A stretch of 64,000 nt of DNA from Erythrophleum ivorense (lineage: Eukaryota; Streptophyta; Magnoliopsida; Fabales; Fabaceae). Position numbers and translations under genes: made by a program. Location: the NCBI GenBank assembly GCA_026724425.1, contig JAIUCV010000002.1, forward strand, positions 5,647,001-5,711,000, read 5' to 3'. Under the pieces are notes generated by a model, which had not been told where the DNA came from, did not search any database, and was given only the letters and a program-made list of their open reading frames with translations. Positions 34,954 through 47,354 of this stretch are shown in pieces (positions within the stretch are counted from its first letter, which is position 1; every line of letters begins with the position of its first letter).

Positions 34954-37513
34954 ATGGAGTCTCTTAACACTACCAAGTTTCCCATCTCATTCCCTTGTTG
35001 TTTGGTGCTTTTATATATTGCCATCATGTTATTGAACCCTGTTTTCGCCACTAAAGTTTGTGAATTTCCTGCCATCTTTAACTTCGGCGCCTCTAGCTCC
35101 GATACTGGTGGTTTGGCTGCTTCCCTTTCAGCACCAACACCACCATATGGGGAGACCTATTTTCACAGACCTGCTGGACGGCTCTCTGATGCACGTTTCA
35201 TCATCGATTTCATAGGTAATTGTCTAATTGATCTCCACGTTCCGGTGCACATGTTTAATTTCTTGGTCTCTTAGATGGGCCTCTTCGTTAAGCAATTCAA
35301 GGAATAAGATGTACCCTTTTAACTGAAATACATATTCCAATAGAGTTTCTGAGTTCTTCTATTAGATAGCAACATCTTTCAATTTTTTAAGGTTAGGAAC
35401 GCATGTTTCTGGTTGCTCCGTAATGTGGCAGAGCATGGACAAAGGATATTGATGGTTAAGATGACTCTGCAGTAGGGTTAGTTTAGTTTGGGAGGTCCGT
35501 CAAAGCATTCCAGCTACGTTGACATTCGCTTTAACTAAAGGGGCCAGTAGTGACAACTGACAAGTATTTATTTATTTATTTTCTTTTTGGGGGGCCAAAC
35601 TGACAAGTATTGAGACAGAATAACATGTGACATTTTGCAGAACTTCTGGAAATATAAGTAAAATCTTTTTTGGGTTCAGCCAAATAAAGACTGTTAAATC
35701 ATCATGTAATTTCAATTATTCTACATTGCAACCCAAATAAAATTAGTGGAAACAAATTAACAATCATAAATACCTTTGGTAATGTTCTCAAAAATATGAT
35801 GTAGAACTCAATTATAGGTAAATTCACAATGAAATCTAGAAAAAATAAAAACATTGAAGAAGAGAGTGGAAAAGAGGGTTGGTTGGAGAGAATTTTCTTA
35901 CAGGAGTCCTAGTCTCAGTGATTGTCTGTTTAACTGATTCTTTCTCTTCTTAAATGTTAATGTTAAAATTGACTATTTTTCCATTAATAAAAATTTTAGA
36001 ATCACCAATCAAAATATTTTAATTTAAAAATATGAAATATTATTTAATTATGTTTAATTTAAAATATCCCAACTTCAAATGTGGAATATTTTAAATATAT
36101 CTTTAATTTAAAAAATATCTCAACAATTAAATTTAAATTAAATAGTCCATCAAGGACTTCAATGAAGGTGATTTCCCTTGGCGTAACACATGTTAATTAG
36201 AAAATAAGTTATTTAGTCTGAGTCTAAACCCAAATCCTATCATGCATAAATGAGTTTGATTATAGTTTATAAATTATAAACTTATTTACTATCGACATGA
36301 AGGTTTTGAATTATCAATCCTTATCAGTATTTTTGTCATTTTAGCTCGAAGTTTTGGACTCCTATATCTGAGTGCATATCTTGATTCCCTGGGCACCAAC
36401 TTTACACATGGAGCTTCTACAATTACACCTCCACGAAGTATTGTACCTGACGGTAGTTTTAGCACTTTTTATCTTCATATACAATACTCACAATTCAAAA
36501 GATTCATACCCAAAACACAGTTTATTAGACAACAAGGTAAATAATTTATATTAATTAACATCTTTTTCGTGCTTTTGGGCTTTTATTAATTTGAAACATA
36601 TCATTTATTTTGCAATTGCTATAAAATTTTCTTGGAAGGAGCAGTATTTACAAGCTTGATGCCTAAAAAAAAGAAGTATTTTGTTGAAGGTTTGTACACA
36701 TTTGATATCGGTCAAAATGATCTTAGTGCTAGCGTTTTTACTAACAAGACTCAAGAGCAAATCGATGTTTCTATACTTGATATAATTGACGCTTTTTCAA
36801 CAAATGTTAAGGTAATTTAATACCTCATCATTGATAATTTGGATTATGCTTAGGTTTTAACTTTTTACTGATTTTTTTGGTTCTAAATTGATGAACTGAG
36901 TGATAAAAAACATATACAATTGGAAACTAAATCATTTTTGGATACACAACACAGGACCCATTGGGTGCCTCCATTTTATTTTGGCCACCTTTTTATTTGT
37001 TGAAAGAGATGCGTTTAGTTGTGCGAAACCTTATAATGAAGTAGCTCAATATTTCAATCACAAGTTAAAAGAAACTACGACTCAACATCGAAAAGACCTC
37101 CCTCTATCTGCAATCATATATGTAGATATCTACTCTGTCAAAGAAATATGGTGAGTCTAATTGACAATGATCACATTTTTATGCACAAACTTATTATTAT
37201 CTATGGATGTGATTGGTAAAGTTGGTTTTATGAATGCGTAGGATTTGAGAAGCCACTTGTGGCATGTTGTGGGTATAGAGGGGAGTACAACTATGGCACT
37301 GTTGGGTGTGGAAGCACAGTGACAGCGAATGGTACAAAAATTTTGGTGGGATCATGTAAAAAGGCATCAACAAGAGTGAATTGGGATGGAGTTCATTACA
37401 CAGAGGCAACTAACAAAGTCATCTTTGATCAAATCTCTAGTGGGGCTTTCTCAGATCCACCCCTTCCCTTAAACATGGCATGTTACAGAAATTCAAAAAA
37501 GATTGTAATCTAA
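34954..37513 (+). pseudogene. GDSL esterase/lipase copy C, full-length but broken
   Basis: Exons 34954-35215, 36345-36536, 36639-36811, about 36911-37150 and 37242-37513. Exon 1 is open with a signal peptide, but block I reads FGASSSDTGG, Asp46 changed to Ala beside the nucleophile Ser47. Exon 2 has lost 18 bases in frame, which removes the Asn of block II. Exon 3 is open with one extra Lys. The exon 4 acceptor gatcaag has become gataaaa, so the splice site is gone. Exon 4 then has a one-base loss soon restored by a one-base gain, and a 23-base deletion near its end that shifts the frame. Exon 5 is open. Taken together it cannot make a normal enzyme. Confidence 0.88.
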
Positions 37514-37892
37514 CAATCATTATCGGCTAGTCACTTCATTTGTATTACAAATAAAAGGTATTCTTCCATGCAAACTGCACTCATAGTGGTGTTCACTCTT
37601 CACTATTCGGAGTTTTATATGTTCCCATCCCTTCCCTCTATCCTCTTAATTTTTTGGAGTTTCCCATAGCATCAAAGTTAAAATTCTATAAGATGGATGC
37701 TACTCCTCTATTCCACCCCTCCCTTCTCCCATTAACTCATATAATTAAAGATTTCTTTTTGGCTCATTGTTAATTTTAATTGGAGAGACAGTTTAATGTC
37801 AAAACAATCCTTAAGAGGTTTTCACAAACAAACTTTATTGATATGCTCTTTAAGAGGTTCTTCGCCAACGGTGTATATTATTAGGATATCTC

Positions 37893-38390
37893 TAATCGAC
37901 CCCTAGGGGTGGACCCCAAAAATTTTTTCAAGGGGGCAAAATACTTTTTGATAAAATAAATCACAAATATCACATCACACTCATACACACACACACACAT
38001 ATATATATATATGACACTTGATATGATATAAATGTAGAAAACTAAGTTAATGGTTTTATGGTTAACATCCTTCAACCTATAAAACAATAATGACTAATTA
38101 ATTTCAAATAGAAATTTACATAATTTAGTAATATATTAATAAAAAATAATAAAGCAATTTAATTTTTTTTAAAAAATTGCATATAAGATTGAAATTTTGA
38201 CACGTTACAAAATATTAACTAAGACAAGAGTAAAGAATCTACATATATTTCAATGGATAACCTAAATGGCTAAACCCCTACTATTCAAAACCAACATTAA
38301 CGTTAATGTAAGTTAAATGGCATGGAGTAGGGTGAGGGGGCTCTAGGCCTCACAAGTCTCCCTTAGGTCTGCCCATGTCCCCACGCCAAA
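37893..38390. repeat. Dispersed repeat after copy C
   Basis: This is the C-unit copy of the block at 3430-3935. Its microsatellite is (CA)n(TA)n at about 37985-38012. The conserved G-rich end is at about 38325-38350. Confidence 0.6.
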
Positions 38391-38404
38391 CATGGCATGT
38401 TATA

Positions 38405-38605
38405 GAAACTAGCACTAACTCATCTAGGAGTTTCAAAAAAATATAAAAAAGTGGGTCTCACAAAAAAAAATATGGATAAACAGTAATAAACAATAGTCAA
38501 ACAGTAACAAACAATGCTCTGATAATGTAACGTTATAAACGGTATAAATAAACCGTAAATTTCACGGGTTATATATATATATATATATATATATAATAGA
38601 ATCAA
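38405..38605. mobile_element. Small AT-rich insertion between C and D
   Basis: About 200 bases, ending in a (TA)n run (38571-38595), separate sequences that are adjacent in the P1-A interval (gttgttgaaattctaataagaaacag near 3942). It contains repeated acagtaa/aacaat words. The element type is unknown. Confidence 0.4.
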
Positions 38606-39500
38606 ATAAAAAACAGTAATTTTTAACTATTAATGACTACTTTTATTTATATGGCAATTAAAATGTGTTTTTTCACGTAATTTACAAAGTATATGTCATT
38701 AATGCTAAGAATATCAACGAAGAAATTGAACGATTTGGTTGATATTTCTTATCCCTTCAATTTTAAGTTCCTAGAGCATATCAGTAAAGATTATCAGTTG
38801 ATAAAAAGAAAAAAGTTTAAATATCATACAAAATATTGCCAGTATGCATTAGTTAAAAAAATTTAGAAAGAGGCGAAAGAGTTTATCACAGTATGAAGTT
38901 TTCGACAAAAGGGTGGGAAGTCAAAGACGAGAAAGATAATTCTCATTTGTACTATATACGATGGACAACAATTTATGGGCTTTCTTCGGGACGGTCAACA
39001 ATTCTATCAGAACGTGAGCCCAGCCCACACTTTATTCAAGAACACACCCATGGTTCCGGATGGGCTCGGGTAAGCAGATGAGAAGTCAAGCCGTCGTATT
39101 GGGAAAACAATTCCAACAAGCAACGAGACCTGTAAACTTCTTTGTTCATTTTTATTATTTCATCATTCAGGGAAATCTTCAACGTTGTTTTGTCAATTTT
39201 CATTTGGGCACATGACTTGGAGATTGGATTGCTTGAGCTTAGATGCAACTGTCTGTTAAAGAGACGACTTGTTACGTATTGTGGAGATCAGTTCTGTAAC
39301 TGGGCGTTCTATTCCCCTTGTTTACCCCAAAAAATGAATCAACAAGCCTTGGTCGAACTAAAAAACAAAAAAGTCCAACCACCTCAAAGACGTCAAATTT
39401 AAATTATGAGCCACAGGAAAACATATAGGTTAAAATCAACTAGAGTTGTCGTAAATCTTATCCTGATATGTAAGGGTAAGGAAGCCTGGTGTATCCGATC

Positions 39501-39606
39501 AGAAGGGCTTTGTAAGTACGTTGGAAAAGTCTACCATTTGCGGTACAATATGTAAAAGGTTTTCGTTAGTACATTGGAAAAGTCCACCACTTGCGGCCCA
39601 ATTAAG
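39501..39606 (+). promoter_or_regulatory. Promoter module of GDSL-D, TATA box decayed
   Basis: Two copies of the AGAAGGG to AAAGTCTACC module are present, but the TATA position reads AATTAAG (39600-39606) in place of TATAAAG. The G-box of GDSL-A is absent. Confidence 0.45.
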
Positions 39607-39644
39607 AGACCCAAGTTTCCTTCTCATCTCCCTGTGCTTTGCCA

Positions 39645-42121
39645 ATGGAATCTCTTAACACTACCAAGTTTCCCATCTCATTCCCTTGTTGCTTGGTGCT
39701 TTTATGTTTTGCTACCACGTTATTGAACCCTGTTTTCGCTAATGAAGTTTGTGAATTTCCTGCCATCTTTAACTTCGGTGACTCTAACTCCGATACTGGT
39801 GGCTTGGCTGCTTCCCTTTCACCGCCAACACCACCATATGGGGAGACCTACTTTCATAGACCTGCAGGAAGGTTCTCTGATGGCCGTCTCATCATCGATT
39901 TCATAGGTAATTGTCTAATTGATCTTCACTTTCCGGTGCACATGTTTAATTTCCTAGTCTCTTAGATGGGCCTCTTTGTTAAGCAATTCAATTGGTAATA
40001 TACCCTTTTAACTGAAATACACATCCAACTACCGTTCCCGAGTTCTTCTATTAAATAACAACCTTTTCATTTTTTTAAGGTTAGAAAAGCATGTTTCTGG
40101 TTGCTCTATAATGTTGCAGAGCGTGGAAGACAGAGGATATTGGTGGCTGAGATGACTTTCCAGTAGTGGTAGTTTGATTAGTCCATCAACGCATTCAAGC
40201 TACTTGGAATTTTGTTTTAACCAATGGGGCAATAGTGACGACTGACGAGTATTTATTTTTCGGGCCAAACTGAGAAGTACTAAGATTGAACTGCATGTGA
40301 TATTTTGTAGAATTTTTGGGAATATACGTAGTAGAATCCTTTTGCATCTGACCAAATCAAGATTTTTTTTTCCTCTATGTCTTGGAAGAGAAGGAACGTA
40401 ATTTCCCTTGTCATAACACATATCAATTAGAAAACAATCTAGTATTTTTGAATTATCCTTTTGATCAGTATTTTTGTAATTTCAGCACAAAGTTTTGGAC
40501 TCCCTTATTTAAGCGCATATCTTGATTCTCTGGGGACCAACTTTACATATGGAGCAAATTTTGCAACAGCAGCATCAACAATCACGCCTCCACCTAGTAT
40601 TATACCTGAGGGTAGCTTCAGTCCTTTCTATCTTGATATAGAGTACTCTCAGTTCAAATGGTTTATACCTAGAACACAACTTATTCGACATCAAGGTAAA
40701 TAATTTATATCAATTGACATCTTTTTGGTGCTTTAGGATTCTCATTAATTATTTATTTTGTGATTGGTATAAAATTTTTTTGGCAGGAGGGATATTTGCA
40801 AGCTTGATGCCCAAAGAAAATTATTTTGGTGAAGCTTTATACACATTTGATATTGGTCAAAATGATCTTGGTGCTGGCTTTTTCAGTAACAAGACTCTAG
40901 AGCAAGTCAATGCTTCTGTACCTGATATAGTCCACGCTTTCTCTACAAATGTAAAGGTAATTTAATACCCCATCATTCGTAATTTTAATTATGCTTGGGT
41001 TTTAACTTTTTACTAATTTTGTGTTACTGAATTGATGAACTCGATGATCAAGAACATATACAATTTGGGAGCTAGATCATTTTGGATACACAACACAGGA
41101 CCCATTGGGTGCCTCCCTTATATTTTGGCCAACTTTTTATCTGCTGAAAGAGATGTGTTTGGTTGTGCAAAGCTTTATAACGAAGTAGCTCAATATTTCA
41201 ACAAGAAGTTGAAAGAAGCTACAAATCAACTTCGAAAGGACCTCCCTCTGACTGCAATTACATACGTAGATATCTACTCTGTCAAGTACTCTCTATTCAG
41301 CAATCCAACGAAATACGGTAATTTACAATGATCACATTTTTATGCACAAACTTCCTAGCTTCTTTACCCATATAGAATTAAAAAAAAAAAAGTCTAACGC
41401 AATAGAAAAAAAATTATTGCCTTTAGATGCAATATTTTTTGAAACTCGACAACATTACCAAGTTCCAAAAAAATCGTGTCATTTCTCACATACTTTTTTA
41501 CTTTAAATTCAATGGAATAACCATCGAATTTGCAAACAAATGGATCATGCTAACCCATTTGTTTTTGTTTTTGAGGGGCACATCAATAATGGGTTGCTCC
41601 CATATGCAACAGGGACACATTTGTGCCCCCAGTGCATGAATTGCAGAACCGGGTGGCACAGCCTTCGAATTCTACAATTTTTTGACAAAAATATTAGTTA
41701 CTGGGATCAGAAAAATATCGCATTATTTTTTGTGTTATAGCATTTAAGTTTTTATTTTTACTTTTTTTTTATTATATTTGAATCAAAATTTGCAAACTTA
41801 CCTACTATCTATGGATGTGATTGGTAAAGTTGGTTTTATGAATGTGTAGGACTTGAGAAGCCACTTGTGGCATGTTGTGGGTATGGAGGGAAGTACAACT
41901 ATGGCGTTGCTCAGTGTGGAAGTACAGTTACTGTGAATGGTACTGAAATTTTTGTGGGATCATGTGAAAGACCATCAACTAGAGTGAATTGGGATGGAAT
42001 TCATTACACAGAAGCAGCTAACAAAGTCATCTTTGATCAAATCTCTAGTGGGGCTTTCTCAGATCCACCCCTTCCCTTGAGCATGGCGTGTTACAGAAAT
42101 TCAAAAAGGATTCTGAACTAA
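39645..42121 (+). CDS. GDSL-D, ENOD8-like GDSL esterase/lipase, intact
   Basis: Exons 39645-39906, 40486-40695, 40787-40956, 41053-41317 and 41850-42121 have the A-type lengths and give 392 residues with no stop and GT-AG introns. It has a signal peptide of about 32 residues ending VFA, block I GDSNSDTGG with Ser47, block II Gly110, GQND at 181-184 and WDGIH near the C-terminus. Local differences are SPPTPPYG after block I, FKWFIPRTQL in exon 2 and a C-terminal RILN. It is expected to be a secreted esterase/lipase like A and B. Intron 1 (579 bp) has no MITE. Intron 4 has the shared insertion. AATAAA is at 42162. Confidence 0.9.
41355..41792. mobile_element. Intron 4 insertion of GDSL-D
   Basis: This is the homologue of the inserts in A and B, bounded by caaacttc (41347-41354) and caaactta (41793-41800). 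It retains an internal segment (about 41570-41610) that A lacks. Confidence 0.55.
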
Positions 42122-42445
42122 TAATCTTTAGCTGCTAATCGCTTCTTCCATCTGAATTACAAATAAAGTGTAATCTTCCATGCAAGCCGCACCAGTGGCA
42201 TTCACTATTCACTATTTAATGAGCTTTATATGTCCACACCCCCTCCCTCTATCCTCTTCATAAGTTTTTAGAGTTCTCCATAATATCAAAGTTAAAATTT
42301 TATAATATGAATGCTACTCCTTAACTCGACCCTCTCCCTTCTCCTCTTACCTCATATAATTAAAGAACTTACTTTTTGGGGTTCATCGACAATTTCCATT
42401 GGAAAGTGACAGTTTGCTTCGAAGAGAACCCAACAATATATATTA

Positions 42446-42744
42446 CTCCTTCCGGTCTCAAATATAAGTCATCAATACTTACCTCACAGATATTAAGAAA
42501 ATTGGTTAAAGGTAATTTAACTAATTAAATCTGTATCAAAGCAACATTTTTTTTTCTATATTTACCCTTATTAAAGAGTCTACTTTTATTCTTAGTAAAT
42601 TGCATTAACCTTAACGACTCTCTATTTAATTAGGAGTACTTAAAGAAAAAATCATTTAATGATCAAGATAATTCCAAGAAATGATTTATATTTTGGACCA
42701 AAACAATTCTCCAATAAGTGATTTATATTTGAGACCAGAGAGAG
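42446..42744. mobile_element. Stowaway-like (Tc1/mariner) MITE
   Basis: The 299-bp insert has TA target duplications at 42444-42445 and 42745-42746. The left end CTCCTTCCGGTCTCAAATAT matches the reverse complement of the right end, CTCTCTCTGGTCTCAAATAT. The spacers after A (about 8210) and B (about 29567) show the uninterrupted tatatattattagt site. TA duplication and the CTCCnTCC ends are Stowaway features. No coding capacity. Confidence 0.88.
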
Positions 42745-43417
42745 TATTAATATTTTGTAATATGTCAATAGAAGTAGTGAATTTAAGTGGTTCTCCGCAA
42801 ACAATATTTGTTGATATGCTCTACGAATTTAATAGCTAACAAATTCATCTTCGATCACGTTTCTACTAGAGTTTTCTCTGATTCATCCCTTCTCTTGAGC
42901 CTTGCACATAGAAATTCAAATAAGAAATAGTAATCTTTTAACTACTTCCATGTATATTGCAAGTAAAATGTGTTTTTCCACCCAAGCTATACACGTCTAA
43001 CATACCATTAAAGCTAAGAATATCAAAGTAGAAATTGAATGATATGGCTGATATTCCTTACCCCTTCAATTTTAAATTCTTAGAACGTATTAGTAAAGAT
43101 TATATTGAACAAGTTGATAAAAAGAAGAAGTTTAAATATTATACAAAATATTGCAAGTATGTATTACTTCAAAAAATATTGAAAAGAAAAAGGCAAAAGA
43201 ATTTGCCATTGTAGGAAGTTTTCCACAAAAGCGTGGGAAGTCAAAGACAAGAAAGATAATTCTTTATTTGTACCAGCGGCGATGGAATATAGAACTCTCC
43301 AAACAATTTTTTTACAATGTTACTACAGGGTCTTAAATTATAGGATTAGACTATTACAGTGTCTTAAATAAAAGGATTAGACTAACAAGCAGTTTCCTAC
43401 GTTCTTATTATCAGTTA

Positions 43418-43565
43418 TTTTAATTAAAATATAATAAATGTATAACTTTTTAATAATAACATTATAGATATATGATTTAATTAAAATTATATAATTATCT
43501 ACAAAAATCATATACACATCATATTATTATTATAAAATCATATATTTATTATATTTTAATTAAAT
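43418..43565. repeat. AT-rich palindromic element downstream of GDSL-D
   Basis: This is the D-unit copy of the hairpin-forming sequence at 8856-9008. A duplicated attacagtgtcttaaat word lies just before it at about 43330-43375. Confidence 0.5.
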
Positions 43566-43689
43566 AATTTAACAATAAAAACATAAAAAATTATATATAC
43601 ATTTTTTCCGAAATTAAATACTCTGATACCTAATCATAACTTTTATATTTTTTATATATTTAATCTTTTTTTAAAAAACAATTTAAGGG

Positions 43690-44428
43690 ATTGCAGGGTT
43701 TGATACCCGACAATTCCCACTTTTATTTTATTTTTTAAATTTTTAGAAAGAATGCAATTTCTATAGGGAGAAAACTTATATATTGCTACTTATGTATTTT
43801 AATGTTAGGTTTTTCAATCAACTGATAACTTACAGATTTTTTAAACACCTCATCATGGCATTTATTAACACTGTTAACTCACGAAAGAATTGATTTTAAA
43901 AAAAAAAAAAAAACCTTATATTCCTTTAACAGTCAATCTCATCTTCCTCCAACCTTTTTTTACATCTTCTATTCCTTCGACGGCTAATCTCTAGCACCCA
44001 TCGAATTCTTCCATCGAAGTTGAGGCTGTTCTCATCTGTCGAAGTCAAGGCTATTCTCATTTTCTTCCGTCTAAGTCAAGGCTGGATGGGTAGTTTTTGT
44101 GGTATTAGCTTCTCTTCTATTAACTCCTTAATATTATAGACAGAGTATAACACAAATTGCGCCAAAAAAAAGCATGAAAAGGAGTCTAAACTCACAGACA
44201 GAATACAACAATAAGAAACACTAACTCACCTCTGCTCTTTTTACCTTTTAAACTCTTTCTTTCTCGCTTCTTCGCTTTGGTTTTTTCTAAGAAATTGGTC
44301 ATCCCTTATGCGGCCCTTGCGTGCTCCTTAAGACCAATAGGTTCCCAATTTCGTTTCTGAATCTACGGTAATGACTTGAAGACTCGCATGACCCTTTTCT
44401 CCGTTTCTTCATGCTCACACCAAGGGAT
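43690..44428. other. Conserved spacer block after GDSL-D, proximal part
   Basis: This is the third copy of the block at 9100-9944. It is interrupted at about 44429 by a transposon-like insert. With that insert left out, the minus strand of the two flanks shares one open frame for some distance. No protein family is recognised. Confidence 0.45.
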
Positions 44429-44429
44429 T

Positions 44430-44992
44430 ACGAAGAATGCACTCAGAGGGTAGTGAATAGGTGATTTTATAATTAAAGCCAATAAATTCAATCAAAATTA
44501 AAAATTTGTAGATAGACTAAGATCTTGTCGACAGGATCTTTTAAAATGTAATTGAAAAGTAAAGATTAAGGAGATAAACTAGGACCTTATTGATAAGGTT
44601 TTAGTACAGAGGCTGAAAGATTAAAAAGCAAGGTAAAGGAAGAAGGACACTTGATGTATCTTGATTCGGTTCTCAAGACCTACGTCCAGTCCCATTGATA
44701 CACAACAAGGGATTTTCATTAAGTTAAATCAGAGTACACAGCAAGCACACTAGGTTTCTAAGTTCACCTAGAACTTTTACAGACTTAACAGCTTATACAC
44801 CGTCTTTTTTTCTTTCTCACAATTGCTATACTATTCAAAACTCTTACAAAGATTAACTGATCAACACAAGTCTTACAGAGAGACTTTTAAATAGACCAGA
44901 CACTCAGCATTTAGTAAAAGCACAAAAAAATATTATGAAGATGAAGCAGATTCTTTCTATATTTTTTGGTGATTTACAAATGGAGCTACTAC

Positions 44993-45033
<41 letters not shown>

Positions 45034-45468
45034 AAGAAAACTAGTCGTTAATTCATCTCCTTCATTCTTGACCGTTTGAATACAGTAAAGCTTGAGTAGC
45101 CAAGAGGTAGTTGAGCATTTTTGCATGCTTAGTAGAAGATCAGCGACGTTTTAATCAATTAGCTCAGAGTTTTTTTCAGCATTTCTTCTTTCGGTCAACA
45201 CATCAAGAAGAGTGGGTGGATTTTATATTTTTGATGAATAAACAAAAGGGAGGAGTTGACATTAGAACAAGGCAAAAACATAGTCCCAATATAGAGACAG
45301 CTTTCATCTTTTCAAAAAAGTAGAATCAGAATTTTAAAAGTTTTATATACTTTCTGCAGATGTATAAAAAGTATCAACTAAAAGATTTGCTTGGGTGGGT
45401 TTTTATCTGACTTAGACTTTTGGAATTATCAAACATAAGAGGATTGAGAGACCATTGGGCCAACAAAT
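44430..45468. mobile_element. Roughly 1-kb element related to 29656-30616
   Basis: The insert splits the conserved spacer between caccaagggatt and ttctcctttaatttcg. It shares gtgaataggtg near the start, a ttcggt...ctacgtccag word, and a terminal ttgggccaaca-like end with the element after B. The flanking repeats (ggatt, aaatt) are too decayed to prove a duplication. It has a (TA)n(CA)n microsatellite at about 44992-45033. Confidence 0.5.
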
Positions 45469-46370
45469 TCTCCTTTAATTTCGTCTTTCTGATAAAAGGA
45501 GGAAATACTTTCCTTTTTCGCTTGAGTTGTGAGATTCAGAACAAAGAGGAAAGTCTTCCTTTCCCTCTTCATTTTGCCTCTTTTCACAATCGATAATGTT
45601 CTAGTGAAAAGGGTCAATTCTTATCAATTGTTCAATTAAACAACTCAATGGTTTGTATGATCTAATTTTTAAGTATTCTTTTAATTTAAATCATTATTTT
45701 TCTAAAATTTGCAATCAAATAATTATTTTTATGCCATGTTCTGCTCTTTCAAATTTATATATATATCCCAAGGTCAAAAAAATAAAAAATAAACTTAAAT
45801 TTTGATTGTTTTATATCAATTTGCATAGTTTAGAACCCTCAATTAGGCAATTGACAAGATTTTTCATTTTAGAATTTTTGTATATATTGCATAATTTTAA
45901 TTACTCCATCATAATACATAAAAATGGGTCTTCAAATAAGGTTAAAAATATGTGTTGTATATAAATCCCCTTATTTATAACATGATTTGTTCATTGTTAT
46001 TTGGATAAAATAATTTTTTTAACATTAGAGGAAATAATAAAAAATTGGAAGACAAAAATATATAAAATTTATTATCATTATCTCATCTAAAACTTCATAT
46101 AAAGTAACGTGAACTACAAATTTAGAAAAATAACGCATTAACAAAATATTACAAATCAATTACTAAATATAATTACTAAAAAAATTACTAAATCTTATAT
46201 ATTAGTTAAAAATACTCCAATACAAATTGATATTCAGTAGGACAATTTACTAATGCAAATGAAAGTAAGTCATATCTGAAGCATAGTAGACTAATTTATT
46301 TTAAATATAAAAATTCTAAAAAAAAGGAGTAATTAAATATGTTAATGATTTAAAATATTGTATATATTAA
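45469..46370. other. Conserved spacer block after GDSL-D, distal part
   Basis: The spacer continues, matching 10650-11440 and 32440-33290. The minus-strand frame at 45617-45429 is basic and low in complexity. I recognise no domain in it. Confidence 0.4.
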
Positions 46371-47300
46371 TGATGTAAATATTATTAGAAATCTTAAAGC
46401 ACTTTAAAAAGCAGTTGATTATTTAAAGAAATAATTTGAGATAAAAGATATCGAAAAAAAGTAAAGTTTTGTTTTGGCTTGCAAATCAAATAGTTAACAA
46501 ATGTAATTCATTTTCATCAATCAATATATACTAAAAAGATCTTATAAAGACTATAGATAAAAAAACATTTATTAAGTATCCCAATAATTATAAAATTGTT
46601 AGATATGAATATAGACTCTTTTTGCCCCAGAGATGATGATTAAAAAAAATTTTAATCCTATAATACCATATCGTAGTGTTATAAGAGCATTATTATATCT
46701 TGTTAATAATATATGACTTAATATTGTATTTGTTATTAGTTTGTTAATAAGATTGAGTTCTTTTCCAATACAAAGATATTATAATGGAGTTAAACATTTA
46801 TTGTGCTATTTTGAAGATATCATTGATATGGGATTATTTTATTAAATTGAATTTAAATAATAATTAATTGGCTATGCAGATGCAAGATATTTATACAATT
46901 CACATAAAGCTCAATCTTAAATAGTTTATTTCTTTACATGTAGAGGTATAATTATATCATGGTGTTCTACAAAATAATCTTTAACTACTATTTCATCAAA
47001 TCATAAAGAACTAATTACAGTGCATGAAACAAGTTAAGAGTGTGTTTGTCTAAAGTTGATGACTCAATATATCTAGAAGATGTGTGAATTGTTTTTAGAG
47101 AAAAAAATTCAAACAATATTATATTAAGATAATATAGCATATATAGCTTAGATAAAAAGAAGACATATTAAAGGAGATAAAACGAAACATATTTTACCAA
47201 AATTATTTTTTACTCATAATCTTCAAAAGAATAATGATATAGATGTTTAACAAATTCCTTCATGTGATAATTTAACAAATTTATTCATTATGGTATTACT
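46370..47300 (+). mobile_element. Ty1/copia RT-RNase H remnant
   Basis: Across many stops and frameshifts the plus strand shows, in copia order, the RT end (LANQ, SSINIY), QRYYNGVKHLL, GYADARYLYNSHKAQS, FTCRG...ISWCSTK, TISSNHKELI, IKGDKTKHILPKLFFTH and a DIDV...CDNLTNLF tail. This is the standard Ty1/copia RNase H. Its beginning is shared with 11440-11700, so the insertion predates the unit duplication. Confidence 0.85.
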
Positions 47301-47354
47301 ACCTATTATATTTGAAAAGCTGGTATATAGTATTAGATGCATCAATACAAAAAC

